A stretch of 40,646 bases of DNA, taken from the NCBI GenBank assembly GCA_048887165.1, contig JBHLJZ010000023.1, forward strand, positions 1 through 40,646. Direction: 5' to 3'. Shown here in pieces: positions 8,966 through 17,872 of this stretch. Numbering within the stretch: the stretch's first letter is position 1; the number at the start of each line of letters is the position of its first letter. The stretch comes from SOKP01 sp048887165 (GTDB taxonomy: Archaea > Asgardarchaeota > Lokiarchaeia > Sigyniarchaeales > SOKP01). The position numbers and the translations under genes were made by a program. Below the pieces are notes generated by a model that worked only from the letters and a program-made list of their open reading frames with translations, was not told where the DNA came from and did not search any database.

Positions 8966-9862
8966 ATGAAGGAACTTAAAGATAAAAACTGTTTTATAAC
9001 AGGTGCAGCGAGCGGTATAGGACGCTCATTCGCACTAAATTTAGCTAAAGAAGGGATGAATCTTTATATTTCCGATATAAACATGGAAAATTTGGAGAAA
9101 GTTAAAAATGAAGTTGAACTACTAGGGGCGAAAGTATATACAGGTAAATGTGATGTTTCTAAATGCGAGGATTTTAAAGCAATTGCTAAAGATTTCTATT
9201 CCAAATTAGGAGATGTTGATTTATTAATTAACAATGCAGGCATTGCGATAGGTGGTGACATACTCGAAGTTAATTTAGAAGATTGGAAGAAAGTTTTAGA
9301 TGTTAATTTGTGGAGTATTATATATTCATTAAACATATTTTTACCTCAAATGATGGAAAGAAAATCTGGTCACATTGTAAATGTAGCTTCAGGTGCAGGA
9401 ATATTTGGTTCAGCAGAACCATTACCCTATATTACATCTAAATTTGCTGTAGTTGGCCTATCAGAAGCTCTATTTGGTCAACTGAATAGCTTTGGCATAT
9501 CTGTTTCTGTTATAGTACCAACATATATTAAGACTAACATTTTTTCTACAGCGCAAGTTAAATTTTCTAAAAAGTTAGAAGAAGCTATAGGTAAGGAAAA
9601 ATTAGAGCAGATTTATAAAGAATTATTAAAGAAAATGGCGAGTAAAGCAATTCTACCAGATAGAGCTGTGCAAAAATATATTAAAGGAATTAAAAATAAT
9701 CAATTATATATTTATGATTCAAAAGGTATATTAACATTACTAGGTCTGAAAGGAAATCAACAGCATTACGAAAAATTTTTAATAGATTACAACCAGAATT
9801 TTATAAATGTGAAAAAGGAGCATTTTGGAAAATCTGGAGTAAATCTTGATGATTATCGTTAG
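8966..9862 (+). CDS. Short-chain dehydrogenase/reductase
   Basis: This 298-residue classical SDR has the cofactor loop TGAASGIG (12-19), an acidic residue after strand 2 (SDINM, D37) that favours NAD(H), NNAG (89-92), catalytic S142 and Y155-x3-K159 (PYITSKF). The C-terminal extension beyond 250 is longer than in the minimal family and is like SDRs acting on hydrophobic or acyl substrates. The substrate is not predictable. It is a stand-alone gene with its own A+T-rich upstream region and no clear SD. Confidence 0.9.
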   Translation: MKELKDKNCFITGAASGIGRSFALNLAKEGMNLYISDINMENLEKVKNEVELLGAKVYTGKCDVSKCEDFKAIAKDFYSKLGDVDLLINNAGIAIGGDILEVNLEDWKKVLDVNLWSIIYSLNIFLPQMMERKSGHIVNVASGAGIFGSAEPLPYITSKFAVVGLSEALFGQLNSFGISVSVIVPTYIKTNIFSTAQVKFSKKLEEAIGKEKLEQIYKELLKKMASKAILPDRAVQKYIKGIKNNQLYIYDSKGILTLLGLKGNQQHYEKFLIDYNQNFINVKKEHFGKSGVNLDDYR

Positions 9863-9998
9863 TTTTAAGAATTATTTGATAAAGAAAACTTGGGAAAGTA
9901 ATCTTTTTATAATACTTGATCTTATTGAACCTTAATTTCTTATCAAAGAAATATAAGAAATTCCAATAAAAAATAAAACTAGATGAAAGGTTTAAAGG

Positions 9999-10403
9999 AT
10001 GACCGAAATTTTAAAACTGACAAAATATTCACTATTGTTATATACACTTGGTGGCTTGGTATTTGCGATTCTTTACTTATTTGTAACAGATATTTATCTA
10101 TATGATTTGACTGCATGGCCTTTTGTTGATCCTTATTATCCAAGAGCATTTGGTGGAACCCTATTAATACTTGCTATTTTCTCGCTATTAATGTATTTCA
10201 AAAAAGAATGGGAACATATTAAATTAGTCTACGAATTAGCATTGTTATGGTTGATAATGGTACTAGTTTTAAATATTTTAGAGTTAGCATTATTAATTTC
10301 AGCGTTACCTATCTTAGCGATTACGAATACCATTATTAATACTATTATTGTTGTTGTATTTTTAGCTATTGGACTTTACTGCTATATGAAACAGAGAGGT
10401 TAG
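9999..10403 (+). CDS. Four-TM membrane protein, unknown function
   Basis: This 134-residue protein has four clear hydrophobic segments (about 12-32, 50-67, 76-98 and 103-128), typical of small archaeal four-helix membrane proteins. The start is supported by AAAGG directly upstream of the ATG (GGTTTAAAGGATG). It is followed after about 30 bases by a long T-run. I recognise no family; a DUF-type membrane protein is all that can be said. Confidence 0.7.
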   Translation: MTEILKLTKYSLLLYTLGGLVFAILYLFVTDIYLYDLTAWPFVDPYYPRAFGGTLLILAIFSLLMYFKKEWEHIKLVYELALLWLIMVLVLNILELALLISALPILAITNTIINTIIVVVFLAIGLYCYMKQRG

Positions 10404-10434
10404 AATTCATAAATCAAAGTTAATAACTAAATAA

Positions 10435-10450
10435 TTTTCCTTTTTTTTTT
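10435..10450 (+). terminator. Oligo-T terminator after the four-TM protein
   Basis: TTTT-CC followed by ten T lies about 30 bases after the stop at 10403. This fits an archaeal U-tract terminator and separates this gene from the convergent MBL-fold gene. Confidence 0.55.
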
Positions 10451-10484
10451 ATAGTTTTTGAAACTAATAAAATAAAAAAAATTA

Positions 10485-11417
10485 TTAATTTTTTAAATAT
10501 TTAGTTAGAAATTCAATATTCCATTCTAAAATAAGACTTGTCCATGTTTGAAATTCACTTGAAAAATCTTCTCTTTTTATTTTATCTCCAGATATAATAT
10601 GCTTTTTTACCAATTCAATAATTTCATTAATATATTTCTTTTCTAAATAGAATTCTTCTTTAGAAGCGATTTCACCATGACCAGGAACCACAACCTTAAA
10701 ATCCATTTTAATTATTTCATCAATAACAGAAATCCAACCATTCGGATTACCAGAGCCTAACCAAGGATCAACTTGAGCAAACAAAAGATCTCCCGCAAAT
10801 AAAATCTTTTCTTCAGGGATGTAGGCAATAACATCACCATCAGTATGAGCCTTTTTAAACGTTCGCAAATAAAGTGTTCGTTCATTTCCATGAAGAGTAA
10901 ATTCTTCCTTAAAAGTTGCATTGGGATCTCGAAGGATAACTTCTCCTTTTTGGATATTGTTTATAAATCTCAAATCATTTTCGATATCTTTCCTTTTCTC
11001 TTCATCCTTCTCAGTTTTAAGTGCTTCTTTCATTTTATCAAGTTCTTTTTGTTCCATTGCCTTCAATTGCTCTATACGTACTGAATTCTCAGTTTGTATA
11101 TTGTTTAAAGTCCGATCAGAAGTGATGATAAGAGTAGAGGTGTCAAATAGAGAATTTCCAATAACATGATCTAAATGATAATGAGTGATTACTACAACCT
11201 TAGGTTCTTTTCCAGTATACTGAATTACTGCTTTATTTAAATCTTTTAGAGCATTGTTGCTGAGGGTTGTGTCAATAATTACCGAAAAATCTCCTAAATC
11301 AATGAATCCTGCATTACTACCCATCCCAGAATCCGGTTTGGATATAGCACCATATATGCCTTCAGATAATTTATAGAGATTAAAAAATTCTGATTTAAAA
11401 TCAATTTTCTCGAACAT
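10485..11417 (-). CDS. Metallo-beta-lactamase-fold hydrolase
   Basis: This 310-residue MBL-fold protein has the two-metal motif HYHLDH (H79, H81, D83, H84), a later His in KKAHTDGD, the bridging Asp in ILFAGDLLF, and the terminal His in VVPGHGE. A charged helical insertion (about 105-155) separates the first and second halves. This arrangement is that of the glyoxalase II/alkylsulfatase-like or SoxH-like branch. The family hydrolyses thioesters, sulfate esters or lactones; the substrate here is unknown. It is a monocistronic gene between a four-TM protein and a large membrane protein gene. Confidence 0.88.
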   Translation of the reverse strand: MFEKIDFKSEFFNLYKLSEGIYGAISKPDSGMGSNAGFIDLGDFSVIIDTTLSNNALKDLNKAVIQYTGKEPKVVVITHYHLDHVIGNSLFDTSTLIITSDRTLNNIQTENSVRIEQLKAMEQKELDKMKEALKTEKDEEKRKDIENDLRFINNIQKGEVILRDPNATFKEEFTLHGNERTLYLRTFKKAHTDGDVIAYIPEEKILFAGDLLFAQVDPWLGSGNPNGWISVIDEIIKMDFKVVVPGHGEIASKEEFYLEKKYINEIIELVKKHIISGDKIKREDFSSEFQTWTSLILEWNIEFLTKYLKN

Positions 11418-11554
11418 ATTATATTAAACCTTTCAATTATCATTATTTTATTGATTATCTGAAATTGTATGTTAAAATGAATTTTTATTTTTATAGATTA
11501 ATGCATTGAAGTTTAATTGAACCGATTTCATTAAACATTTAAAAAAATACCTTA

Positions 11555-12520
11555 CTATGTCTCTTTTTTCAATTGAAACGAAATTAGAGCAGGATCCCTT
11601 ATTTTAAATTTATCTGCTATTTTTCTTATATATTTTATCCGGTGATTTCTGATCAAATCATTTAGAATAAGGCATGGAATTGCGGCTAACACCAAGTAGA
11701 ATGGTAAACCAAGCCATAATACCAAGCTAGGTATATTCAGAAGATTACCCGGTATTCCCAGATTTTTAATAAAATTAGTTAAAAACTCATAGATTATTAG
11801 AACATAACTAATTATTGCTCCTAATCCAGCATAACTTTTAAAAATAGTTTGGAACCAATCTCCCATTGATTTTAAAGTAAATGGTTCTTCTGCCCTTTCT
11901 AAACTATTAATACTCTTCTTATTTGAGTATATTATTCCGGAATCTTCCAAAAACCATACTATTGAAAATAATCCTAAAGCTAGTCCGAAGGTGAACATTA
12001 ATAAAACACTCTCACTAAGGAGTCTCACTAATACCCCAACTTTCATTATTGTTTCAAACTCAGTTACAAGCGTAGCATCTAATAAAAAACTTACAATTTC
12101 AGGGGTCAAAAAAAGTGTTGAAAGATTAATCGCCATAAATGCCGGAAATATAGCTTTAGAAAACAGCTTAATTTTATCGATAGATGGTTGATAATGAATT
12201 CCATAAAACATTTTCTTGCCAAATATCTTTTTATGAATATAGATCACAACTGGAGTTAAAAAGTACCCACCAAGCACAAATCCAATAATACTTGAAACAG
12301 GAATAATTATTATGAAAAGAAAAGCCAGTTCATTAAAAACACTATCGAATGGTACAAATCTGCTTAAGGCAATTGGAAAATCTTCTCTAAAAATAAGACG
12401 CATAATGCTAATTATAATTACCCATAGCACAATATAAAAGATGTATAACAAGACTAGATATTTGTATTTAAAGATTTTTTTATGGCTCATTTTTAAATCA
12501 AGTTGTATTTCTAATTTCAT
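11555..12520 (-). CDS. Polytopic membrane protein, unknown function
   Basis: This 321-residue protein has about six or seven hydrophobic segments (roughly 22-42, 65-95, 120-150, 165-190, 225-250 and 255-290), with charged loops between. The N-terminal cytoplasmic stretch contains KMSHKKIFKYKYL. It has no transport or catalytic motif that I recognise. It is flanked by an MBL hydrolase on the same strand and a divergent PLP enzyme gene. Confidence 0.68.
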   Translation of the reverse strand: MKLEIQLDLKMSHKKIFKYKYLVLLYIFYIVLWVIIISIMRLIFREDFPIALSRFVPFDSVFNELAFLFIIIIPVSSIIGFVLGGYFLTPVVIYIHKKIFGKKMFYGIHYQPSIDKIKLFSKAIFPAFMAINLSTLFLTPEIVSFLLDATLVTEFETIMKVGVLVRLLSESVLLMFTFGLALGLFSIVWFLEDSGIIYSNKKSINSLERAEEPFTLKSMGDWFQTIFKSYAGLGAIISYVLIIYEFLTNFIKNLGIPGNLLNIPSLVLWLGLPFYLVLAAIPCLILNDLIRNHRIKYIRKIADKFKIRDPALISFQLKKET

Positions 12521-12629
12521 ATCATTTAATATGAGTATGATTATTTGTTCTTAATAAAATTTTGTTCAAATAGATTTAAAAATCAAAGTTTGATGAACAA
12601 AAAGTATTAAAGTGTTTAGAGGATTATTG

Positions 12630-13604
12630 ATGAATTTTAAAAAAGCTGTATGTAATTCAATGTTAGATACAATTGGAAATACACCATTGATTAACCTCCA
12701 AAGATTAACAAAAAATCTTTCTGGTAAAATTCTAGCTAAAATTGAGTATTATAATCCTGGCTTATCAAAAAAAGATAGGATTGCCCTTCAAACTATATTG
12801 GATGCTGAAGAAGCTGGAATCTTAAAACCAGGTCAAACAATTATTGAACTAACAAGTGGTAATACAGGTACAGGTTATGCAATAGTATGTGCTCTAAAGG
12901 GATATCCATTTATTGCAGTTATGAGTAAAGGAAATACGAGAGAAAGAGCAAGAATGATGGCTGCTTTTGGAGCAAAAGTGGTTTTGGTAGAACAGGCAAA
13001 GGATTCTCCTCCTAACCAAGTATCAGGTGAAGATTTAGCTCTTGTTGAGAAAAAAACTCAAGAGTTAACAAAAGAATTAAATGCATTTAGAGCTGATCAA
13101 TTCAATCTTGATGGCAACTGGAGAGCACATTATTTGCATACAGCTAATGAGATAATTGAACAAACTAATGGAGAAATTGATGCTTTCTGCGATTTTGTGG
13201 GAACAGGGGGTAGTTATGCAGGGATTTCAAAAGCTCTAAAAGATTATAATCCTGAAATTTTGTGTTATGTAGTTGAACCTAAAAGCGCTGCTGTTCTATC
13301 AGGAAAAAAAATTATCAATCAAAGTCATAAAATACAAGGGGGAGGCTATTCTATGCCAAAACTAAAATTTCTTCAAGATGTAGGAGTCGATGGATATGTT
13401 CAAATAACCGATGAGGAAGCGATTAAAACGGCACGCCAATTGGCGGAAAAAGAAGCGATTTTTGGAGGCTTTTCTTCAGGGGCAAACGTTGCCGCAGCAC
13501 TTCGATTAATAAAAGGAAAAATAAAAGGAAAGACTGTAGTTTGTTTGATTTGTGATAGTGGATTGAAATATTTAAGTACAGATCTTTGGGCGCCATTAAA
13601 ATAG
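12630..13604 (+). CDS. Cysteine synthase / cystathionine beta-synthase family PLP enzyme
   Basis: This 324-residue fold-type II PLP enzyme has the PLP-lysine region NPGLSKKDRIAL (K48, aligned with the KDR of cysteine synthases), the substrate loop LTSGNTGTGYA (75-85), the phosphate loop GTGGSYAG, and the late FSSGANVAAAL segment. It probably makes cysteine or a related amino acid from O-acetyl- or O-phosphoserine, or runs the reverse-type lyase reaction. The usual SVKDR is SKKDR here. I chose ATG 12630, which has AGAGG about seven bases upstream, over the in-frame GTG at 12612, which has no SD. The 3' end overlaps the convergent gene by 9 bases. Confidence 0.87.
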   Translation: MNFKKAVCNSMLDTIGNTPLINLQRLTKNLSGKILAKIEYYNPGLSKKDRIALQTILDAEEAGILKPGQTIIELTSGNTGTGYAIVCALKGYPFIAVMSKGNTRERARMMAAFGAKVVLVEQAKDSPPNQVSGEDLALVEKKTQELTKELNAFRADQFNLDGNWRAHYLHTANEIIEQTNGEIDAFCDFVGTGGSYAGISKALKDYNPEILCYVVEPKSAAVLSGKKIINQSHKIQGGGYSMPKLKFLQDVGVDGYVQITDEEAIKTARQLAEKEAIFGGFSSGANVAAALRLIKGKIKGKTVVCLICDSGLKYLSTDLWAPLK

Positions 13605-14666
13605 AGATGGATTCGAAATTCCTAAATACTTTTCTATTACACCAAAAATTTCATCCTTGGTTCCAATATAACCAAATAATTGGTGTTTAGCCTTACCATG
13701 AGATGTATTATCAACTGTTTCGAATATATTTAACTGCAATTCGATCTCGCCATATCTTAATAGTTGAGGCTTATTTGGTGATTCTGAGTTATAAGATTGA
13801 ATAACACCGATTTCACTTTCAGGCTGATCTCTTGAAATATCAAAACAATCTTCTTGCAATCTCGGGATATCATCTGATAGCTTTACAAGAAATCCAAATT
13901 CTTCTGAATCTGGAATCTTCATTACATAACCTATTTTTGCCGATCTCGAAAAATCAATATCTTCAGGTCTTATAGCAAGTTTGTAAATATCATCAACGTC
14001 AATTTTAAAAGCTACATAATTCTCTCCTTTTAAAAGTCTATCTTCAGGGATGGTTCGAAAATAAGATAAAGGTTCCGGATTCGATTTAGTTGGTATCAAA
14101 ACTGTTCCAGGATTAGAAGCCCCTCCACTGATGATACAAGCTAAAGACCAGCTATTAACTTTTAAATTTGGTTTATATAAAATGCAATCATCTAAGAATT
14201 CGATACCGCAATAGGATACTCTCGTTGAAAAGAGTTCTTTAATTAAAGTAAATTGACGAGTAATTTCTCCTTGGTAGAATTCTTTTTTCATTTTATTTTC
14301 TATAATAAGAGGCGTTGAAACTGTACATGATGTTTGAGAATGGCCAAGAAACTCGTAATGTGCGGGATCTAAACCTGGAGGACAAAACCATCCTTCAAAT
14401 GTAGAAGGATTTTCATAAAAATATTCTCTTTCTGGACTTATCCAATATCTATCTCCTCCAATGTCTCGCTTCCTGGCTTTAATAGAATCTTTAATTGTTG
14501 GATTTATCCATAATAAACTTATCGAGTTTAGTTTTGGGAAAATTCCTAAAGGTCGCCCCCCATATTGAGATATTATAACAGAATTATTGTCGTCAGTATT
14601 CAGTTCTACAAAAGGAGTTAATCCTTCTATAGAATCCACTAATTCGTTTCTAGTATAGTAATTCAT
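13596..14666 (-). CDS. Uncharacterised protein, DUF6786-like
   Basis: This 356-residue soluble protein has no signal peptide and no TM segment. Visible features are SQYGGRPLGIFP near the N-terminus, GGDRYWISPEREYFY (around 69-83) and CPPGLDPAHYEFLG. These resemble a family of unknown function (DUF6786-like) with a predicted beta-sandwich related to aldose epimerases; I make that link from memory and hold it weakly. Its 3' end overlaps the PLP enzyme gene tail to tail. Function is unknown; a carbohydrate-related role is only a guess from the fold. Confidence 0.6.
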   Translation of the reverse strand: MNYYTRNELVDSIEGLTPFVELNTDDNNSVIISQYGGRPLGIFPKLNSISLLWINPTIKDSIKARKRDIGGDRYWISPEREYFYENPSTFEGWFCPPGLDPAHYEFLGHSQTSCTVSTPLIIENKMKKEFYQGEITRQFTLIKELFSTRVSYCGIEFLDDCILYKPNLKVNSWSLACIISGGASNPGTVLIPTKSNPEPLSYFRTIPEDRLLKGENYVAFKIDVDDIYKLAIRPEDIDFSRSAKIGYVMKIPDSEEFGFLVKLSDDIPRLQEDCFDISRDQPESEIGVIQSYNSESPNKPQLLRYGEIELQLNIFETVDNTSHGKAKHQLFGYIGTKDEIFGVIEKYLGISNPSLF

Positions 14667-14704
14667 AAAAATTAGTAATATAAGAACGATTAAAAACTTG
14701 AGTT

Positions 14705-14721
14705 AAAAAAAAGAAAAAAAA
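14705..14721 (-). terminator. Oligo-T terminator of the ferritin-like gene
   Basis: Eight A, one G and eight A on the plus strand give two U-runs right after the minus-strand ferritin-like gene stop at 14730. This is a typical archaeal U-tract terminator. Confidence 0.5.
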
Positions 14722-14729
14722 TTACAAAT

Positions 14730-15716
14730 TTAAGGAAGATAATCATCAAATTTCCAGTAATGCTCTTCCTCTTGTTGAATAATATCTTCAAACATCTTCT
14801 TAGTTTTTATATCTCCAAGTTTAGTTGCTTCGTCAATGATTTTCCTGTATAAAACAATTGCATAGTTTTCAGCTTCTCTGTCAAGCTTGATAAAATCATC
14901 TACTGCATTTCCTACTTCTGGTAATGGTTCAACAGTTGCTATAGCCTCTCTATCTATTTCATATATTCGTTCGGCAATCATCTCCATATGCTCCATTTCT
15001 TGAAGAAAAATTTCTTTTAACATCCCTGAAACTACACTGGCTTTATTCTTTCCTGTGACTACTTCCAATGGAGCTTTCTTTTTTCTCATCCTTTCCAGTC
15101 CGTCTGCTTTCTCGTGTTGATTGGTATATTGAATTATTGCTGAGATTTCACTAGCAAGAGCTTTGTTTAATAAATCTATATAGTCCTTAGTAAAAATTGA
15201 TCGCCATTCAGATTCTGGAGTTTCTCCTAAATCAGGTTCGGGTTCAACCTGGGAATAGTCTTCAAACTTTAAAAGATGATCTTCCTCATCGTTGTAAATC
15301 TGTGAAAATAAAGACCAAGTCTCCCGATCACCGATACTTTTTGCAGCTTCTATTATTTGGCGGTACATAGCTAAAGCTTCTTCTTCAGCTTTTATACCTA
15401 ATTCAGCAAACTCTTTTATAGAATTTCCTATTTTAACTTTATCAGGTTTGGTTGTAGCTTCTCCGCCTAATATGTAAATTCTTTCCATTATTTTGCCAAG
15501 ATGCTTCATTTCTTGAATACCAAACTCCTTTAAGATTTTTCCAAACTCCTCGTAGGTCGTTGTATCTAGAAGATAATTTTCTTTTATTACCTTGCGCAGA
15601 AGTTTTTCCATTTTTGTATGTTGGAGTAGGTATTGAGCAGAGACTTGAATTTCACGAGCAACAGCTTTATTCAAAAGCTCTAAATATTCTTGAGTTGGTT
15701 TAATTGGTGGTGCCAT
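14730..15716 (-). CDS. Tandem double ferritin-like (bacterioferritin/DUF2202-like) protein
   Basis: This 328-residue protein is two homologous four-helix bundles in one chain, about 1-155 and 175-328, where single-domain relatives have about 150-170 residues. Each half repeats the diiron pattern: LLNKAVAREIQVSAQY / LLNKALASEISAIIQY, then QEMKHLGKIMERIY / QEMEHMEMIAERIY, then a Glu in the third helix (AEEEA / REAENYA), then DEEDHLLKFEDY / QEEEHYWKFDDY. The ExxH pairs of both sites are intact, so both halves may bind iron. Likely roles are iron handling or peroxide defence in the cytoplasm. The start has a good SD (AAGGAG, eight bases upstream). The VOC gene runs divergently from it. Confidence 0.88.
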   Translation of the reverse strand: MAPPIKPTQEYLELLNKAVAREIQVSAQYLLQHTKMEKLLRKVIKENYLLDTTTYEEFGKILKEFGIQEMKHLGKIMERIYILGGEATTKPDKVKIGNSIKEFAELGIKAEEEALAMYRQIIEAAKSIGDRETWSLFSQIYNDEEDHLLKFEDYSQVEPEPDLGETPESEWRSIFTKDYIDLLNKALASEISAIIQYTNQHEKADGLERMRKKKAPLEVVTGKNKASVVSGMLKEIFLQEMEHMEMIAERIYEIDREAIATVEPLPEVGNAVDDFIKLDREAENYAIVLYRKIIDEATKLGDIKTKKMFEDIIQQEEEHYWKFDDYLP

Positions 15717-15899
15717 TTTAAAATCTCCTTATTTAACTAGATATGAAAATATGTTAAAATTCAGTTTAAATTTTAATCCTTATAGATTATAAATTCTCAA
15801 TAAAAACTTGAAGAGTATAAATCTTTAAAAGTTGAAGCAGATATATTACATTACTAATATTTTTGCATAAATTCAATAAAATAGAAAAAGGTCATTTTA

Positions 15900-16268
15900 G
15901 TGCCAAAGATTATTCATTTTGAAATTAATGCAGATGATATAGATCGTGTAATTGATTTTTATAAAAAAACATTTGATTGGAAAATAGAAAAATGGGATGG
16001 ACCAGTAGACTATTGGAATATTGAGGCTGGAGAGGAAGATGAACAAGGAATTAATGGTGGTATCCAAAAACGCGAAGAAAAAGGTGACGAAATTTTTAAT
16101 TATATCAGGGTTTCTTCTGTTGATAAATACGCTAAAGAAATCGAGAAAAATGGAGGAGAATTGGCCTCACCAAAAATTACTGTTCCAGGAGTGGGTTATT
16201 TTTACATGTTCAAGGATACTGAGGGTAATAAACTTGGTATTATGCAGGAAGATGAAAATGCTAAATAA
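15900..16268 (+). CDS. VOC (glyoxalase/bleomycin-resistance fold) protein
   Basis: This 122-residue VOC protein carries the two beta-alpha-beta-beta-beta units of the fold. It starts PKIIHFEINADDIDRVIDFY and ends with the family's typical YFYMFKDTEGNKLGIMQ. The metal-ligand pattern of true glyoxalase I is only partly visible (H6 and E117), so the reaction is unknown. The start is GTG with AAAAAGG about eight bases upstream. A T-run follows the stop and probably ends the transcript before the convergent sulfatase-like gene. Confidence 0.85.
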   Translation: MPKIIHFEINADDIDRVIDFYKKTFDWKIEKWDGPVDYWNIEAGEEDEQGINGGIQKREEKGDEIFNYIRVSSVDKYAKEIEKNGGELASPKITVPGVGYFYMFKDTEGNKLGIMQEDENAK

Positions 16269-16269
16269 A

Positions 16270-16285
16270 TTTTTTCTTTTTTTTT
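16270..16285 (+). terminator. Oligo-T terminator after the VOC gene
   Basis: Six T, one C and nine T lie immediately after the VOC stop (16268), before the convergent gene end at 16298. This fits an archaeal U-tract terminator. Confidence 0.55.
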
Positions 16286-16297
16286 AAAAACTATTTT

Positions 16298-17728
16298 TTA
16301 TTGCTCGTAATCTTTAAATTTATCAACCCTCTCTTTAAGAAGGACAATCCATTCTTTGACTGTCTTTACATCTCCCCAGGGTTCTAATTCTTGCTCCTGT
16401 TGTGGATCTTTTATTCCGATTCTATTGCATGTCTCTGTTACAAAATTATCTAAATCATCTTCTAATTCTTTGGATATATCAGGGAATTTTTCAATCAAAT
16501 TTTCCAATTCCTCTGGGTCATTTTCTAAATCATAAAGTTCCTTCTCTTCAGGAGTCTCCAAAGCAATTGAAATATAACCTAGGGCTTCTAACCTCGACCC
16601 AACATCGTCTTCATTTTCTTTAGCGTTTTTAATAAATTTCCATTTTGATGTTCTAACTCCACGTCGAGAAATTGCTTCATGCTCAAACATATATATTTTA
16701 TCTCTATGTTGGTCTCTATCATTTTGTAAAATTGGTAAGAAAGATTTTCCTTCTAAAAAGTCAGGTATATCGATATTGAATAATTCTAAGATAGTTGGAG
16801 CCAAGTCTACAGATCCAATCAATGCCTTTTTGCGAATATTTTTCTCGAATTGATTTGGATATCGGAAAATTAAAGGTACATGCATCATTTGCTCGTAAAG
16901 ATGAACGTGTGTGAAGTATATTCCGTGTTCATCCATAGACTCTCCATGATCTGCTGTAAAAATAATTACAGTATCATCTAATATTTCAGAATCCTTTAGA
17001 TATTTTAGCAATCTACCTATCTCATCATCCATAAATTTTATTTCACTATCATAGAGAGCTTTAAAATAATTTAAGTCTTTGAATCCTTGCCATCTTCTTT
17101 GGAATGCCTTAAAAATGAAATCAAATTTCTCTGGAGCAATGTCTTGCATTCTAGGGTAATTTGATGTTGTGGGATTTTTAGGATCATCTTGATAGTAGAT
17201 TTTTTCATATTCCTTGGGTGGTGAATATGGAACATGAGGATCCCAATAGTGAAGCATCATAAAAAACGATGCTTGATCATTATTTGAGTTAATCCAATTG
17301 ATTGCTTTATCTGTTATTTGATCTGCATCTACTACAAATGTATTTCTTAAAGATCCTTCATCTGCTGAGAAGATATAATCTTGAAAACCTTTAACAAACC
17401 ACCTGTACATATTATCAATTGCAACTGTTTTAACGCCATTTTCTCTTAAAACTTCAGGAAACATCACCACTCCATCAATAATTTCATGAAGAGAAGCATG
17501 TGATATAATCGTGTGTGAAACAGGATATCTTCCAGATAAGATGGTTGTGAAAGAAGGGTGTGTACAGTTTATGTGAGTAAAGTAATTATCGAATGATATC
17601 CCTTCACTAGCTAATTTGTCAATATTTGGGCTTGGACTGTTTTTATTATCTGAATAAGCAGGTTTATATCCATTACAGCCAAGATTTTGATACCTAAGAG
17701 TATCGGCAACGATTAAAATAACATTCAT
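16298..17728 (-). CDS. Sulfatase-family (alkaline phosphatase superfamily) hydrolase, Thr-type
   Basis: This 476-residue protein has the sulfatase/phosphodiesterase fold: metal ligand D9 in VADTLRYQ, then NCTHPSFTTILSGRYP (54-69), DPHVPYSPP, the late metal site TADHGESMDEHG and HVPLIFRYP, and the typical tail KELYDLENDPEE. The sulfatase formylglycine motif CxPxR is absent. The aligned nucleophile is T56 (T-H-P-S), with C55 one place before it. It is therefore more likely a phosphodiesterase, phosphatase or phosphotransferase, or a formylglycine-independent sulfatase. There is no signal peptide, so it acts in the cytoplasm. It is divergent from a second superfamily member 144 bases away. Confidence 0.85.
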   Translation of the reverse strand: MNVILIVADTLRYQNLGCNGYKPAYSDNKNSPSPNIDKLASEGISFDNYFTHINCTHPSFTTILSGRYPVSHTIISHASLHEIIDGVVMFPEVLRENGVKTVAIDNMYRWFVKGFQDYIFSADEGSLRNTFVVDADQITDKAINWINSNNDQASFFMMLHYWDPHVPYSPPKEYEKIYYQDDPKNPTTSNYPRMQDIAPEKFDFIFKAFQRRWQGFKDLNYFKALYDSEIKFMDDEIGRLLKYLKDSEILDDTVIIFTADHGESMDEHGIYFTHVHLYEQMMHVPLIFRYPNQFEKNIRKKALIGSVDLAPTILELFNIDIPDFLEGKSFLPILQNDRDQHRDKIYMFEHEAISRRGVRTSKWKFIKNAKENEDDVGSRLEALGYISIALETPEEKELYDLENDPEELENLIEKFPDISKELEDDLDNFVTETCNRIGIKDPQQEQELEPWGDVKTVKEWIVLLKERVDKFKDYEQ

Positions 17729-17872
17729 AATAATAACATATTTTTACTGTTTTAAAGTAGAATTACCAGAAATTGAAGCTAATTTTATTCAATTAAAGAG
17801 TAAAATTGTAATTATGAAAATTAAAATTCATTAATTAATTTTAGTTTATAACTAATTTATTATAGAACTTTT

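Noticed and set aside
12612..12629. GTG 12612 as start of the PLP enzyme
   Set aside because: No SD before it; an AGAGG lies just before ATG 12630.
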